64,000 nucleotides of DNA from CBDDBH01 sp965225625 (GTDB taxonomy: Bacteria > Pseudomonadota > Gammaproteobacteria > JADZEE01): the NCBI GenBank assembly GCA_965225625.1, contig CBDDBH010000033.1, positions 248,001 through 312,000 on the forward strand, read 5' to 3'. How positions within the stretch are numbered: the first letter of the stretch is position 1; every line of letters begins with the position of its first letter. Below are positions 52,125-61,901 of the stretch, one piece after another. A program made the translations under genes and the position numbers. The notes beneath the pieces are model-generated. The model made no database searches. It had not been told where the DNA came from and worked only from the letters and a program-made list of their open reading frames with translations.

Positions 52125-52538
52125 TCACGGTGCCTCAGTGCCGGACGCTACCCCCGATCGTCGGATCAATAGTCCGGCAACCAGATAGCCCAGATTACAA
52201 ACGCCGACCCAACGCAACCAATGTGGCGCAACTAACAAATACAGGCCAACCGGAAAGAACGATGTGAAAAACAGCACAATGAGCACACCACCGTGCTGTT
52301 GCCATGAACCGATCACGGCGGCCATCGCCAGCACGATCATCAAAATTGACACCACCAGGCTGATCCCGGACAAATTCAATTCGGACACCGGGCTCCAGAT
52401 CGCCACGCTCCACAAGAGCGAAGCACCGGCCCCTGATGCGGCGCCGATGAGCAACCCGATCGCGGCAGACTTGTTTGCAACTGCCAGATTCATGATCCAA
52501 TTCAACGGGTCGACGGTGTCTTTAACGACTGAACTCAA
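52125..52538 (-). CDS. Uncharacterised membrane protein, four helices
   Basis: The 137-residue protein has four hydrophobic segments (about residues 25-45, 52-78, 84-102 and 108-125) with short loops, and no motif that I recognise. An internal ATG at 52493 (MNLAVANKSAAIG) is an alternative start. It lies 39 bases upstream of arfB on the same strand. It is probably an inner-membrane protein of unknown role. Confidence 0.6.
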   Translation of the reverse strand: MSSVVKDTVDPLNWIMNLAVANKSAAIGLLIGAASGAGASLLWSVAIWSPVSELNLSGISLVVSILMIVLAMAAVIGSWQQHGGVLIVLFFTSFFPVGLYLLVAPHWLRWVGVCNLGYLVAGLLIRRSGVASGTEAP

Positions 52539-52605
52539 TGATAGGCATCAACGATCGCGTACTCAACGTAGCGACGAAACATCCGCCGGTGGCTGATCCT
52601 CGAAT

Positions 52606-52953
52606 TTAGTCATCAACTGAGGGTAACTCCGGGTCCCGCGGCACGGCGAATTCGGTACGCACCGGCGCGAAAGTGTCGATTACCCGGCAGTCCGTCAGCG
52701 CCGTGCCGGAATGCGTCGCGTTGGGCGGTATTACAGCAACCGCGCCCGGACTCAACACCACGGTTTCGCCAGCAATGCACAGTTCCAGTTGACCTTCCAA
52801 CATATTGACAATCTGCTCGTTCGCATGGGCATGTTCGGGCACGGGCGTCCCGGCCGGGAAAAACCAGAATGCGAGCGTCACTTTGTCGGTATGCAGAAAG
52901 TCTGCTTCGACACCGTCGCCGTAGGGCTGCAAATTTATTTCATGTTTGACCAT
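52606..52953 (-). CDS. Cupin-domain protein
   Basis: This 115-residue single-domain cupin has FFPAGTPVPEHAHANEQIV (first cupin motif, with metal-binding His-X-His and Glu) and LSPGAVAVIPPNATHSGTA (second motif with the last histidine). ATG 52953 follows GGAGAACAGCA and is chosen over the longer frame. Small cupins of this type may be dioxygenases, isomerases or sensors; no substrate can be assigned. Confidence 0.88.
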   Translation of the reverse strand: MVKHEINLQPYGDGVEADFLHTDKVTLAFWFFPAGTPVPEHAHANEQIVNMLEGQLELCIAGETVVLSPGAVAVIPPNATHSGTALTDCRVIDTFAPVRTEFAVPRDPELPSVDD

Positions 52954-52995
52954 TGCTGTTCTCCGCACACTAACAACCGCAGCCGCTGCGCATCA

Positions 52996-53301
52996 TTATG
53001 CATACCATAGCAGTACGCAGTGCATCGTATCGAGACCCATGTGGATGAGTAAACCTATGCCTACAAAACGCAACCGGGGAACCAGGCACAGCACCGCGTA
53101 AACGCCAATCAGCGGAAGTTCGTGTAAAGGGTGAAAACCGATACTGCATCGTTGCGGATCATAAATCGGGTCGGCAACAAGATGATCGATATCGACCAGC
53201 ATTGTCGCGACCATCAGCAAAAAAGCGCGAGTCCGCGCCCGGGCGAAGGCGAAACGGGCCACGATCGCTGGCACCGCGAAATGTAAAACGATGTGAAGGA
53301 T
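52996..53301 (-). CDS. Small membrane protein (DUF6122-like), possible ATC start
   Basis: This small protein of about 101 residues has membrane segments near VARFAFARARTRAFLLMVATM (read in two parts) and PLIGVYAVLCLVPRL, an acidic LVDIDHLVADPIYDP and the histidine pairs FHPLHELP and IHMGLDTMHC. The family-like N terminus ILHIVLHFAVPA runs up to codon ATC at 53301, preceded by GGAG at 6 bases and by a TAG stop. The first ordinary start is GTG 53274, which would cut off nine residues. Function unknown; family call from memory of the LHF..P pattern. Confidence 0.6.
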   Translation of the reverse strand: MLHIVLHFAVPAIVARFAFARARTRAFLLMVATMLVDIDHLVADPIYDPQRCSIGFHPLHELPLIGVYAVLCLVPRLRFVGIGLLIHMGLDTMHCVLLWYA

Positions 53302-53329
53302 CTACGGCTCCGCGAACCTGAGGGGCACC

Positions 53330-53684
53330 CTAATTGCCGCGCAGCGCGTCTAAATTAAGCGTCGCCGCGGCGCCTAACCAACGCGCATGCGTTGTGTGGT
53401 CCGCCAGATCGTCACCCGTCAGCCCCGTGTACAAATATGGTCAAGTCGTTCCTGTTTTTATCCAACCATGCCATCAGCGCGTCAAACTCGGCTGCGCTGA
53501 AGGCGAGCTGACAGCTCCAACACGGATGGGGGCCGACCGGCTTTTGATGAATTCTACCCACCCGCAGCCCAAAGATTTCACCCGCTGTGGCACACAGCCA
53601 GCAACCGTGTTCGAGCGTGTCAGGTCCAAAATAAACGTGCGCGTGGTAGTTCGCGTGAACGTTTTCAGGTCGTTTAGCCTCCAT
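53330..53684 (-). pseudogene. DOPA 4,5-dioxygenase-like protein, frameshifted near its C terminus
   Basis: The first 90 codons encode a DOPA-dioxygenase-type ferredoxin-like domain: NYHAHVYFGPDTLEHG and PVGPHPCWSCQLAFSAAEFD. The frame then ends at a TGA right after FVHGADG. In the +1 frame the family's usual C terminus continues: GLTGDDLADHTTHARWLG up to the stop at 53330. One surplus base in the G run at 53423-53426 explains the shift. If real, the protein loses about 28 residues; if a sequencing error, the gene is whole (about 117 residues). The role would be extradiol cleavage of a catechol. Confidence 0.8.
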
Positions 53685-53706
53685 AGAACATCAGACTGCC
53701 GCTGCC

Positions 53707-54234
53707 CTATTTTTCCAGCAGCCTGGGCATCAGCTCCACCAGGTTGCACGGGCGAGTTCGATAATCGAGTTGCTTTACAATCAGCTTGTCCCATCCCAAC
53801 GAACACGCACCTGCTGATCCCGGCAGGCAAAAAATATAGGTTGCATTTGCAACCCCGGCGAGACAACGCGATTGCAACGTCGATGTTTCGATATCCGCAT
53901 ACGACAACATCCGGAACATCTCACCAAAACCGTCAATTTCCTTGTCGAGCAACGGCTGCACTGCCTCCGGTGTACCGTCGCGACCGGTAACGCCGGTACC
54001 GCCTGTGGTCACAACCACCTGCACATCGTCCGCCGCAATCCAGCGACCAACGACCGCTCGGATCTGATAGATATCATCTGGGACTATGGTTTTCTCGCGC
54101 CGAACGTGGCCGCTCGACAACAACCGATCGACCAACAGCTTGCCGGATTTGTCGGTCTCCTCGTTACGTGTATCAGAAATAGTCAGCACTGCTATCCCCA
54201 GGGGAATGAATTCGCGTTCGTTTTGGGCCGCCAT
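53707..54234 (-). CDS. moaB: Molybdenum cofactor biosynthesis protein MoaB
   Basis: The 175-residue protein belongs to the MoaB/Mog family, which adenylates molybdopterin. It shows IAVLTISDTRNEETDKSG, VVTTGGTGVTGRDGTPEAV and a late FCLPGSAGACSLGW for the nucleotide/pterin site. Length matches MoaB. No other moa/moe genes are nearby. It is followed by the DOPA-dioxygenase-like gene after 22 bases. Confidence 0.94.
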   Translation of the reverse strand: MAAQNEREFIPLGIAVLTISDTRNEETDKSGKLLVDRLLSSGHVRREKTIVPDDIYQIRAVVGRWIAADDVQVVVTTGGTGVTGRDGTPEAVQPLLDKEIDGFGEMFRMLSYADIETSTLQSRCLAGVANATYIFCLPGSAGACSLGWDKLIVKQLDYRTRPCNLVELMPRLLEK

Positions 54235-54307
54235 ACATCAACTCCGCAATTACCGGTTAGTCGTTATTCTAACCCGCCCAGGTTCAAGGGGCTGCAAATC
54301 GTAGTGC

Positions 54308-55628
54308 TTAGACGAATGCCCGACGCCGGTCGAGGCGCAAGAACATGAGTCCAAGACCCACGCCCCTTGCCCCGTTCATCAACATGAACGCGAACCAAAG
54401 GCCATGATTGCCCCAAGGTTGCAGGACGTACCAGGCTGGCAAAAACACGCCGAACGTGGCAACCGCCATGGTGTTGCGCATCGCCGCACCTTGGGTTGCG
54501 CCGAGGAACACGCCGTCGAGGAAAAAACACCACACTGACACAAGCGGCGCGACAATTAACCACGGCAGATACAACGCGACACCTGTGCGCACCGGATCTA
54601 TATTGGTCATCATTCGGGCCAGGGGCGTTGCCGCCCAACGCAAACGCTGCAGCGAATACCCCCGCGAATAGAACGGACCAGACGGCGGCGGTGCGCACTG
54701 CTTTGAGAAACGCCGGACGATTCTGCGCGCCGATAGCTCTACCAACCAAAGCTTCCGCGGCATTGGCAAGTCCGTCCAGACCCAGTGCCATCAATAACAG
54801 GTACTTCATCAATATGGCGTTGGCAGCCAGCACCACGTCGCCCTGGCTTGCGCCCTGGCTGGTAAAAAATGCAAAAGCAAATATCAAGCAGAGCGTGCGG
54901 ATGAGAATGTTGTAATTGAGCAATACAAACCGTTTGATACTCGCCAGCTCCAAAATGTGTTCGCGCAGCCAACGGCCGGGATAGGCACGAAGTTCACGCC
55001 GTAATAAAAACAAGGCAAGCACCAGGCCGGAGTACTCGGCAATGACCGCTGCTAATGCGACGCCATCTACGTCCATGCCCAGTGCGAACACGAAAACAAA
55101 ATCCAGGACAACGTTGATCAAGTTGAAGAACACCGAGATGATCAAGGTTGCGCGGGCGTTTTGCATGCCTATGAGCCAACCCAATACGACCATCAGGCCC
55201 ATTACCGCCGGCGCTCCCCAGATCCGTACGTCGAAGTAACGCCGCGCATTGGCGTGCACCTCTTCACTACCGTCGAGCATCCGCAACGCTAACTCGACGA
55301 TAGGCACCTGCGCGATGAGAACGACGACAGAGATTGCGATCGCCAGAATTAACGACTGCAATAGACTGGAACGCATCCGGTCGCCATCACCGCTGCCAAA
55401 GATCTGCGCGACCACGCCCGTCGTGCCCATGCGCAGAAAGCTCACGCCCCAATACAGGAAATCGAAGACGACGCCGGCAATGGCGACAGCACCGATGTAA
55501 TAGGGTGCCGGCAGATGTCCGACGACAGCCGTATCGACCAGACCGAGTACGGCCAGCGAGACGTTGGTTACGATGAGTGGTCCGGCAAGGCGCCAGACAC
55601 CGGCGTGGTCGAATCTGCTACTACTCAA
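54308..55628 (-). pseudogene. MATE family efflux transporter (DinF-like), frameshifted
   Basis: The N-terminal ~320 codons encode a normal MATE pump: VWRLAGPLIVTNVSLAVLGL, DTAVVGHLPAPYYIGAVAI, FLRMGTTGVVAQIFG and ALGLDGLANAAEALVGRAIG. After AAFALGG the frame turns into unrelated, Arg/Pro-rich sequence. The true continuation, with helices LPWLIVAPLVSVWCFFLDG, FLGATQGAAMRNTM and LWFAFMLMNGARGVGLGL, is in the +1 frame and ends at 54308. The shift lies within 54621-54640, near a CGCCCC run. The gene is either inactive or affected by a base-call error. Role when intact: Na+/H+-driven drug or metabolite export. Confidence 0.85.
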
Positions 55629-55689
55629 GCGGAATCACTCATGTGTCAGCGGCTGAGGTATGCCCGGATTGCGAATCGCAATCCATGGA

Positions 55690-56295
55690 TTATTCGACCA
55701 ACGACGCGCCCCACGCAGCAGCAAAGAAACTTTCGCCGAGTTCCCGGCGCGAGCGCGGCGCGAGTTCGCGCTCCTGCATGTCCGCCGGGATCTCGTTAGC
55801 AGCAAGTTGGTAACCGATCGCAATCATCGCCATCGGTGCAAAACGCTCAGGAATAGAAAAATCCAGGCGGACTTTGGCATCGTCAAAGCCACCCATTTGA
55901 TGCACCATAAGCCCAAGTTCGGTCGCCTGCACCACCAGACTGAAACTCGCCATGCCGGTATCGTACTGGCCCCAGCGATTGTCCTTTTCGTTGCCCGAAA
56001 AGACAGAGTCGGCACAGGCAAGCAACAATAAGGGCGCGCTGCGTGCCCATTTCTGATTTCCCTCGACGAGACTGTCAAAGGCCCGCTGCCAGGACTGCCA
56101 ATCCCTTGCGCGGTCCCAGACCAGGAAACGCCAGGGCTGTTCGCCAAAACATGACGGCGCCCAACGCGCTGCTTCCAACAACTTGATAACATCCTCGCGG
56201 CTAACGGCTCGATCGGGATCAAATGCGCGACCCGACCAGCGCGCAGCCAGCAGCTCGTTTATAGGCATTGCGGTAGTTGCTTTCTTGTCAAACAT
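55690..56295 (-). CDS. Nitroreductase family protein
   Basis: The 201-residue flavoprotein has ARWSGRAFDPDRAVSREDV near the N terminus (FMN phosphate contacts), AARWAPSCFGEQPWRFLVW and the late FAPMAMIAIGYQLA. Family members use FMN and NAD(P)H to reduce nitro groups, quinones or enones, as dimers. It is intact. It stands between the MATE pump and the divergent moxR gene with no obvious link. Confidence 0.91.
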   Translation of the reverse strand: MFDKKATTAMPINELLAARWSGRAFDPDRAVSREDVIKLLEAARWAPSCFGEQPWRFLVWDRARDWQSWQRAFDSLVEGNQKWARSAPLLLLACADSVFSGNEKDNRWGQYDTGMASFSLVVQATELGLMVHQMGGFDDAKVRLDFSIPERFAPMAMIAIGYQLAANEIPADMQERELAPRSRRELGESFFAAAWGASLVE

Positions 56296-56408
56296 AGTGA
56301 TTAAGTTTCTCGTTTGGTTGCAAACTTGACGCTCGACAACACGTCACTGAAACTAGGGCCGGGTCGCAATGATAACGTGAACCTGACCCCAGACGCAGCA
56401 GACAAACT

Positions 56409-57341
56409 ATGAATGCTCATGAAATCTTTCAGGCGCTAGCCGCCAATATCAACAAAGTCATCAAAGGACAGGAGCAGTCTATTCGACGATTGTTGGCGGC
56501 CTATGCGGCCGGCGGCCACGTGTTACTGGAAGACTATCCCGGAACCGGTAAAACGACACTGGCAAAAGCGCTGGCCCGCTCGATCGATGCCGACTTCCAC
56601 CGAATTCAATTCACGCCCGATTTGCTGCCCTCGGATATCCTTGGCGTTTCAATCTACGATCAACGTGCGCAGGACTTTAAACTGCATAAGGGTCCGATTT
56701 TCTCGACCATTGTTCTCGCCGACGAAATCAACCGAGCTTCGCCACGCACGCAATCGGCACTGCTGGAGGCAATGGGTGAAGGCCAGGTGAGTTTGGACGG
56801 GGCCGTACACCGTCTGGATGAAATTTTCTTCGTCATCGCCACCCAGAATCCGGTTGAGTTTCATGGCACCTATCCGCTGCCGGAAGCGCAAATGGACCGT
56901 TTTGCGATGCGCTTCAGTCTCGGCTACGTCGATGTCGAGTCGGAGGTAAGCATCCTCGCCGACCAAAATGAATCACATCCACTCGAAGACCTGACCGCCT
57001 GCGTTTCACGCGAACAGGTACTGTCACTGAAGCGCGCCGTTGCAGCCACCCGCATCAGTGATGAATTAAGGCGCTATATCGTGGACCTCGTTGCCAGCAC
57101 GCGTGGCGGCGAGGGTATTCAGATGGGCGCGAGTCCGCGGGCGTCGCTGACGTTAATGAAGTCTGCGCAGGCCCTGGCGCTGTTCGATGGTGATGAATTC
57201 GTTACGCCGGATCACATTCACGAATTGGCAGAGCCTGTCATAGCGCATCGCCTGGTTCTCGACTCGCAGGCGAAATTCGGCGGGGTCACCAGTGCCGATG
57301 CCGTACAAGACATCCTGAAACAGATAGAAGTTCCACGCTAG
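56409..57341 (+). CDS. MoxR family AAA+ ATPase
   Basis: This 310-residue AAA+ protein has Walker A LLEDYPGTGKTTLAKALA near residues 40-57, Walker B VLADEINRASPRTQSALLEA with the glutamate, the sensor-1 asparagine in FVIATQNPVEFHGTYPLPEAQ (read in two parts) and ASPRASLTLMKSAQALA near the end. MoxR ATPases act as chaperones with DUF58/VWA proteins for maturation of envelope or redox complexes. The DUF58 and transglutaminase genes follow, the standard MoxR-DUF58-TgpA operon. Confidence 0.94.
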   Translation: MNAHEIFQALAANINKVIKGQEQSIRRLLAAYAAGGHVLLEDYPGTGKTTLAKALARSIDADFHRIQFTPDLLPSDILGVSIYDQRAQDFKLHKGPIFSTIVLADEINRASPRTQSALLEAMGEGQVSLDGAVHRLDEIFFVIATQNPVEFHGTYPLPEAQMDRFAMRFSLGYVDVESEVSILADQNESHPLEDLTACVSREQVLSLKRAVAATRISDELRRYIVDLVASTRGGEGIQMGASPRASLTLMKSAQALALFDGDEFVTPDHIHELAEPVIAHRLVLDSQAKFGGVTSADAVQDILKQIEVPR

Positions 57342-57392
57342 CGGTCCGTCGAACTCGGGTCGAGGCTACTGCGGCGACTGGAAATCGAGGTA

Positions 57393-58792
57393 TTGCCGGT
57401 GCTGCGCAAGCTTATCTATCGAAATTTCCGGCTGGTTTATCGCCTCAGCCGTTGGCTAGAGCGCCGGGTTACCCCGGGCGGGGCAATCGTGGTCGGGGCA
57501 TGGTCGGCGCCGGCGTTTTCGGCATCGACACCCGTCAGACGCTGGCGTTCCAGATCGCGGCGCTGTGTTTTGCGCTATTGCTGGTCGCTGCCATTGCCGC
57601 CGTTCCACTTCGCTCGCGCGTGGCCGCCCGCCGGCAACTGCCTCGCTATACCACCGCCGGCGTGCCGCTACGCTATGCGGTACATATCAAGAACCTTGGC
57701 AAACACACCGAACTGGACTTGCAACTGCTCGATCAGTTGAGCCCTGCGTTGCCGTCCTTTAGTGAATTTGCTCGAACCGCAGAAACGCAGGTAACGCGTA
57801 ACTGGTTCGATCGCACTGTCGGGTATCCGCGCTGGATCGAGGCGGTACGGTATAAACGTGGCGCGCGGGTCGATAAAACAGCGATTCCGCCGATACCGGC
57901 CGGCGAGGAGATAGAGGTCAAGGTCGATATTCGACCGCTACGCCGCGGTTACCTCGCGTTTACCGAATCTATTGTGTTGCGCACGGATCCCTTGGGCCTG
58001 ATCAATAAATTTTTTCGACTGCGCAATCCACAGCGCCTGTTGGTATTACCCAAGCGCTACAATGCGCCCGAAATACGCTTCAACGGTCGTCGGAAATTTC
58101 AACCCGGCGGGGAGGGACTTGCGTCCTCGGTCGGCGATTCGCAGGAATTCGCATCGCTACGCGACTATCGTCCCGGCGATCCCCTGCGCCACATTCACTG
58201 GCGAAGCTGGGCCAAAACAGGCAAACCCGTCGTCAAGGAATATCAGGACGAATTCTTCGATCGGCAGGCGCTGGTCCTCGATACGATTTGCGACCTACGC
58301 CACAGCCCACGATTCGAAGAGGCAGTATCGGTCGCCGCCTCATTCGCGTGCGCGGACTGGGGTCCGGACACACTCCTGGATTTGTTGTTCATCGGGCCCG
58401 GCGCGGCCCGCTTTACGGCAGGACGCGGGCTCGCAGATACCTCGAACATGCTTGAAGTACTCGCCTGTGTGCAGCCCGCACCGACACAAGATTTTTCCGC
58501 TCTGGCCGACCTGGTCTTAGCTCACGCGGGACAAATTGGGACCGTGGTCTGCATCTTTCTCGAATGGGATCAGCCCCGCCAGGATCTCATCGAGCAGCTA
58601 CGTGCGCTACAACTTAGAGTGCTGGTTATGGTCGTGATAGACCGCGGTGCAAAGCACCCTGAACCTGCCGCGATGGCGGCGGACCCTGACAGCTTCGTGA
58701 TACTAGAAACCGGCAACGTCGCCGCGACGCTGATGGCGATGGGTAGCGCCAATAACGGTAACGCGCAAGCAAGTACGGGGGCCGCGCAGTGA
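57393..58792 (+). pseudogene. DUF58 protein, frameshifted near its N terminus
   Basis: The N terminus LRKLIYRNFRLVYRLSRWL and RRVTPGGAIVVG is in one frame; GMVGAGVFGIDTRQTLAFQI and the rest, with two membrane helices near residues 35-65 and the DUF58 core RDYRPGDPLRHIHWRSWAK (in two parts), are in another. One missing G in the run at 57495-57498 restores a continuous family-like sequence of about 465 residues. The start is TTG 57393 or GTG 57399. DUF58 proteins work with MoxR; the partner genes flank it on both sides. A sequencing error is as likely as a real lesion. Confidence 0.83.
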
Positions 58793-60764
58793 AGGCACCG
58801 CCTCTTCTAATCGGCGCGGCTCTCGTGTTCTGGGGATGGCATACGGCCCATCTGGGCTTCGCCGTGCCGATGGCGATTCTGTTGGAGGGCACTCGGGCAC
58901 TGGGCTGGCGATTCGAGATCGATGACCGCGATTTTAACCGCATCGCGGATTTCACCAGCGTATTTTTTCTCGTGCTGGTCGTCTACCAATTCAGTAACCG
59001 CGCCATGCACGGCATCTACGTCATTCTGCAGCTGATGCCAATCGTGTTATTCCTGCTGATCACATCTCAACTGTACAGTCAGCGCGGGGTACTTCGCATG
59101 AGCACCCTGTTCGTCAGCCTGCGCAGCAAGAATCAAGATGCCCCCGCGCCGCTGATGGTGATCTGGACTTGCGTTATCCCTATTTCCTCGCCTGCGTGGT
59201 CTCGGCAAGCGTGGTTCAGGATCGCACCGCGTCGTTTTTTGTCGGTGTGAGTTTGTTACTGGGATATGCACTGTGGCCATTTAGACCAAAACGTTACCCC
59301 GCGTCATTGTGGGTGCTGTTACTGCTGGTAAGCTGCCTGGTTGGATTCGGTGGCCAACTCGGGTTGCGAACCCTACAACAAACCATGGAGCGCTATGTCA
59401 TGTCCATGCTGGGAGACATGATGTGGACCAGCCGTGATCCGAATCGTGCCATTACCGCTATTGGCTATATTGGGCGTTTGAAGATGTCCGATGGCATCCG
59501 CGTAAGAATAACCACCGAAGATCAATTAGAGCTGCCGATACTGCTCCGTGAAGCGAGCTACGACGAGTTCAGCTTCGGCACGTGGCGGGCTCGCGGCGCA
59601 ACATTCATCACGTTAGATGCGCTGGCCGGTACCACCGTCTGGCCATTGAGTGATGCTGCACCAAAGTACACGGTAAACATCAACGTCAAACGCAAAGCGG
59701 AGTTAAGTGTCGTGCCCTTGCCGCATGGCGCCGCAACCATCTCACACGAAGAAATCCTTGAAGTTCAGAGAAACGACCATGGCACGATCATGCTGGAGAT
59801 CCCGCCGGGTCACATCGATTACCTGGTTGCGGTCGATCCGGACGCGCGCCGCACGTCTGCACCCACTGAACAGGACAGCCGACTGCCGCGCAGCTACGAC
59901 GATCTGTTCACAGGCCTGGCCGACAAGCTCGCACTGGCTGCAATGGACCCTGCGCAGCAAATCAAGACAGTCAAAGCCTATTTCGATGAAAACTTTTCCT
60001 ATTCGCTGATCCAACGCCGCAGCTGGCCTGGGCGCATGCCCATTACCAATTTTTTGAACAACACCCGCAGTGGACATTGCGAGTATTTCGCGACCGCAAC
60101 TGTGCTGTTGCTGCGCGCGGCAGGTATACCGGCGCGCTATACCGTCGGATTCTCAATTCAGGAATACAGTACTCTGGAACGCGCCTATATTGCCCGCTCG
60201 CGCCACTCACATTCGTGGGCTGAAGCGTTCGTCGGCGGGCGGTGGCAGGTGGTCGATACAACGCCCAGCGTTTGGGCTGATCTCGAAGACCAGAATGCGT
60301 CGGGCTGGCAGGGGATCCAGGATCTGTGGTCGTGGTTGACGTTTTATATCGACCGTATTCGCAGCGGCGAAAGCGGGCTCGAGGACTACTATGTCTGGAT
60401 GGTTATTCCGTTGTTGGCGATCCTGGGGTGGCGGCTTTCGGGACGCCGGCGGGTACGCCGCAACGCCGCCAACATCGACGGCGCCCGTGATCCGCGAATG
60501 GGTGTGGGCAGAGACTCGGAATTTTTGACTTTACTGGACCACCTCAGCGCCCAGGGCCATGCCCTGCGTCAAGGTGAACCAATCGGCGTTTGGCTACAGC
60601 GCCTGGCGCGTAACCCGCATACACGAGCTTTCGTGGCACCGCTGCGAAGATTACTGACGCTGCATTACCGTTACAGGTTCGATCCGCTGGGCATCGACGC
60701 GGACGAGCGAGTGGAACTGAGAGAGAGCGCGACCGGTATGACGGACAAGGTGTTGCCCACCTGA
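58789..60764 (+). pseudogene. TgpA-like transmembrane transglutaminase (DUF3488), frameshifted
   Basis: The N-terminal part (58789 to ~59160) encodes hydrophobic helices (LLIGAALVFWGWHTAHLGF, FFLVLVVYQFSN, IVLFLLITSQLY). The frame then breaks, and DLDLRYPYFLACVVSASVV onward is read in the -1 frame to 60764. This second part has two more helices, the transglutaminase triad (Cys in NTRSGHCEYFATA, His in SRHSHSWAEAF, Asp in WQVVDTTPS) and a C-terminal membrane anchor. One lost base at about 59158-59162 accounts for it. TgpA acts in the periplasm, probably on envelope proteins, with MoxR and DUF58. It overlaps the DUF58 stop. Confidence 0.85.
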
Positions 60765-60781
60765 GCGGCACAGTGCGAACC

Positions 60782-61504
60782 TTATTCGTTCTCCAGAGCT
60801 TGCGACAGCAACTTACGCTCTAACTCGGAAATATCAGGGGCCTGCAGACGAGCCGAGATCTGATCGCGATCTACCAGCCCACGAAAAAGCAGTTTGCGCT
60901 TTTCATCTGCGCTCACGCCAGGGCGAGACAACACATCGTCGGGCGTCAGCGTCCCCGACTCTACGATCAGGATGACCTCGTCTACGATACCGCGCAGCAC
61001 TTCATACTGTGGCTCAAGGCGGGTATCTACCAAGTCTGGCGCAACGACGTGATTTTCGTAGACGGCACGGATCTCCAGCTTGTAACTACCCAGCATGACC
61101 GGATTGATGGTGGCCTCGATCTGCGATTCAATACTGTTCAATCGGCTGAGCACCAAGTCCGGGATAAAGTCATGCGCGTCAAGATCGCTGCCGACCTCTA
61201 GATAAATACTGATCACGTTATCGATCGATAACATCCGATAAACGTCGTTGATAAACGTATAGTTCCGTTGTCCCCAAAGCGCGTCATACGAGGAAAATCC
61301 CAACGCGTTTAGGGCCCGGGGTAAATGGATGGCATTAACGTTAAAGCCGAACCCGCAGATGAGTTGGCTGGTATTCAAACCCAATCCCTGGGAAATATTC
61401 GCGAGTTGCCGTTCGGGATCTCCCGAGGGCTCTGCGCGGAAGCGGGCGAACATAATCGCGAGTTCGTTTTCGTCCCCGCTCAGCAGTTGCTCGAATGAAG
61501 CCAT
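60782..61504 (-). CDS. Uncharacterised helical protein, family A (paralogue of the 12.6-13.4 kb gene)
   Basis: I do not recognise this 240-residue protein. It aligns along most of its length with the product of 12616-13368: CGFGFNVNAIHLPRALNALG and FINDVYRMLSIDNVISIYLEV match there, as do NSIESQIEATINP, IVDEVILIVESG and ADEKRKLLFRGLVDRDQIS. It lacks a signal peptide or membrane span. Its N terminus (MASFEQLLSGDENELAIMFA) is unrelated to the paralogue. It is convergent with the TgpA gene. Two copies with the same helical core and different heads suggest a structural or adaptor role. Confidence 0.75.
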   Translation of the reverse strand: MASFEQLLSGDENELAIMFARFRAEPSGDPERQLANISQGLGLNTSQLICGFGFNVNAIHLPRALNALGFSSYDALWGQRNYTFINDVYRMLSIDNVISIYLEVGSDLDAHDFIPDLVLSRLNSIESQIEATINPVMLGSYKLEIRAVYENHVVAPDLVDTRLEPQYEVLRGIVDEVILIVESGTLTPDDVLSRPGVSADEKRKLLFRGLVDRDQISARLQAPDISELERKLLSQALENE

Positions 61505-61901
61505 TCTGTCTCGCCGAACTCTTGAAAATTTAGTTGTTAAGCAGTTGCCCTGTAGGCTACCGTCCGCTGGTTTTCCTGCCCCTGCAGCGATGCAATGCCT
61601 CGCAAAGTATTACATAAACTATAGCTCACAACCATTTGTTATATATGGCCTTAATTTCCTCGTAACAACCTGAGGTACAGTTTCTGGTCTGCGCTGGTAA
61701 AGGGCCGCTTGATTGGCCTGCGGGCACCCTCCCAGTACACCCGCCTAAGCGCCTCCACACTCTAGCCGATCCTGCCTATGGCGGCTAGCCCGTGCAGGGT
61801 AGTGATTGTCATCATCGAACGCGCCGTACGGAATGCCGATTACTAGCGCTGGGAAGTGGGCAATAAAGTGCGCTTACGCTTGCCGGTGGACTATACGGTT
61901 G
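61505..61901. other. Intergenic stretch, possible gene remnant
   Basis: I see no intact gene, tRNA or clear riboswitch here. The part near 61540-61670 is A/T-richer and may hold the promoter of the minus-strand family A gene. Around 61785-61926 a plus-strand frame with one TAG reads ERAVRNADY, stop, RWEVGNKVRLRLPVDYTVV; it looks protein-like and may be the tail of a decayed gene. This is weak evidence. Confidence 0.35.

Noticed and set aside
53409..53414. TGA in the DOPA-dioxygenase-like gene as a selenocysteine codon
   Set aside because: The sequence after the TGA in the same frame is not family-like; the family sequence continues in the +1 frame, so a frameshift fits better.
59150..59165. 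Programmed -1 frameshift in the TgpA-like gene
   Set aside because: No slippery heptamer (X XXY YYZ) is present at the switch and the family is not known to use recoding.
61505..61901. Riboswitch or structured RNA before the antiporter or the family A gene
   Set aside because: I could not find a known aptamer core or strong consistent stems; only an A/T-rich promoter-like stretch is seen.
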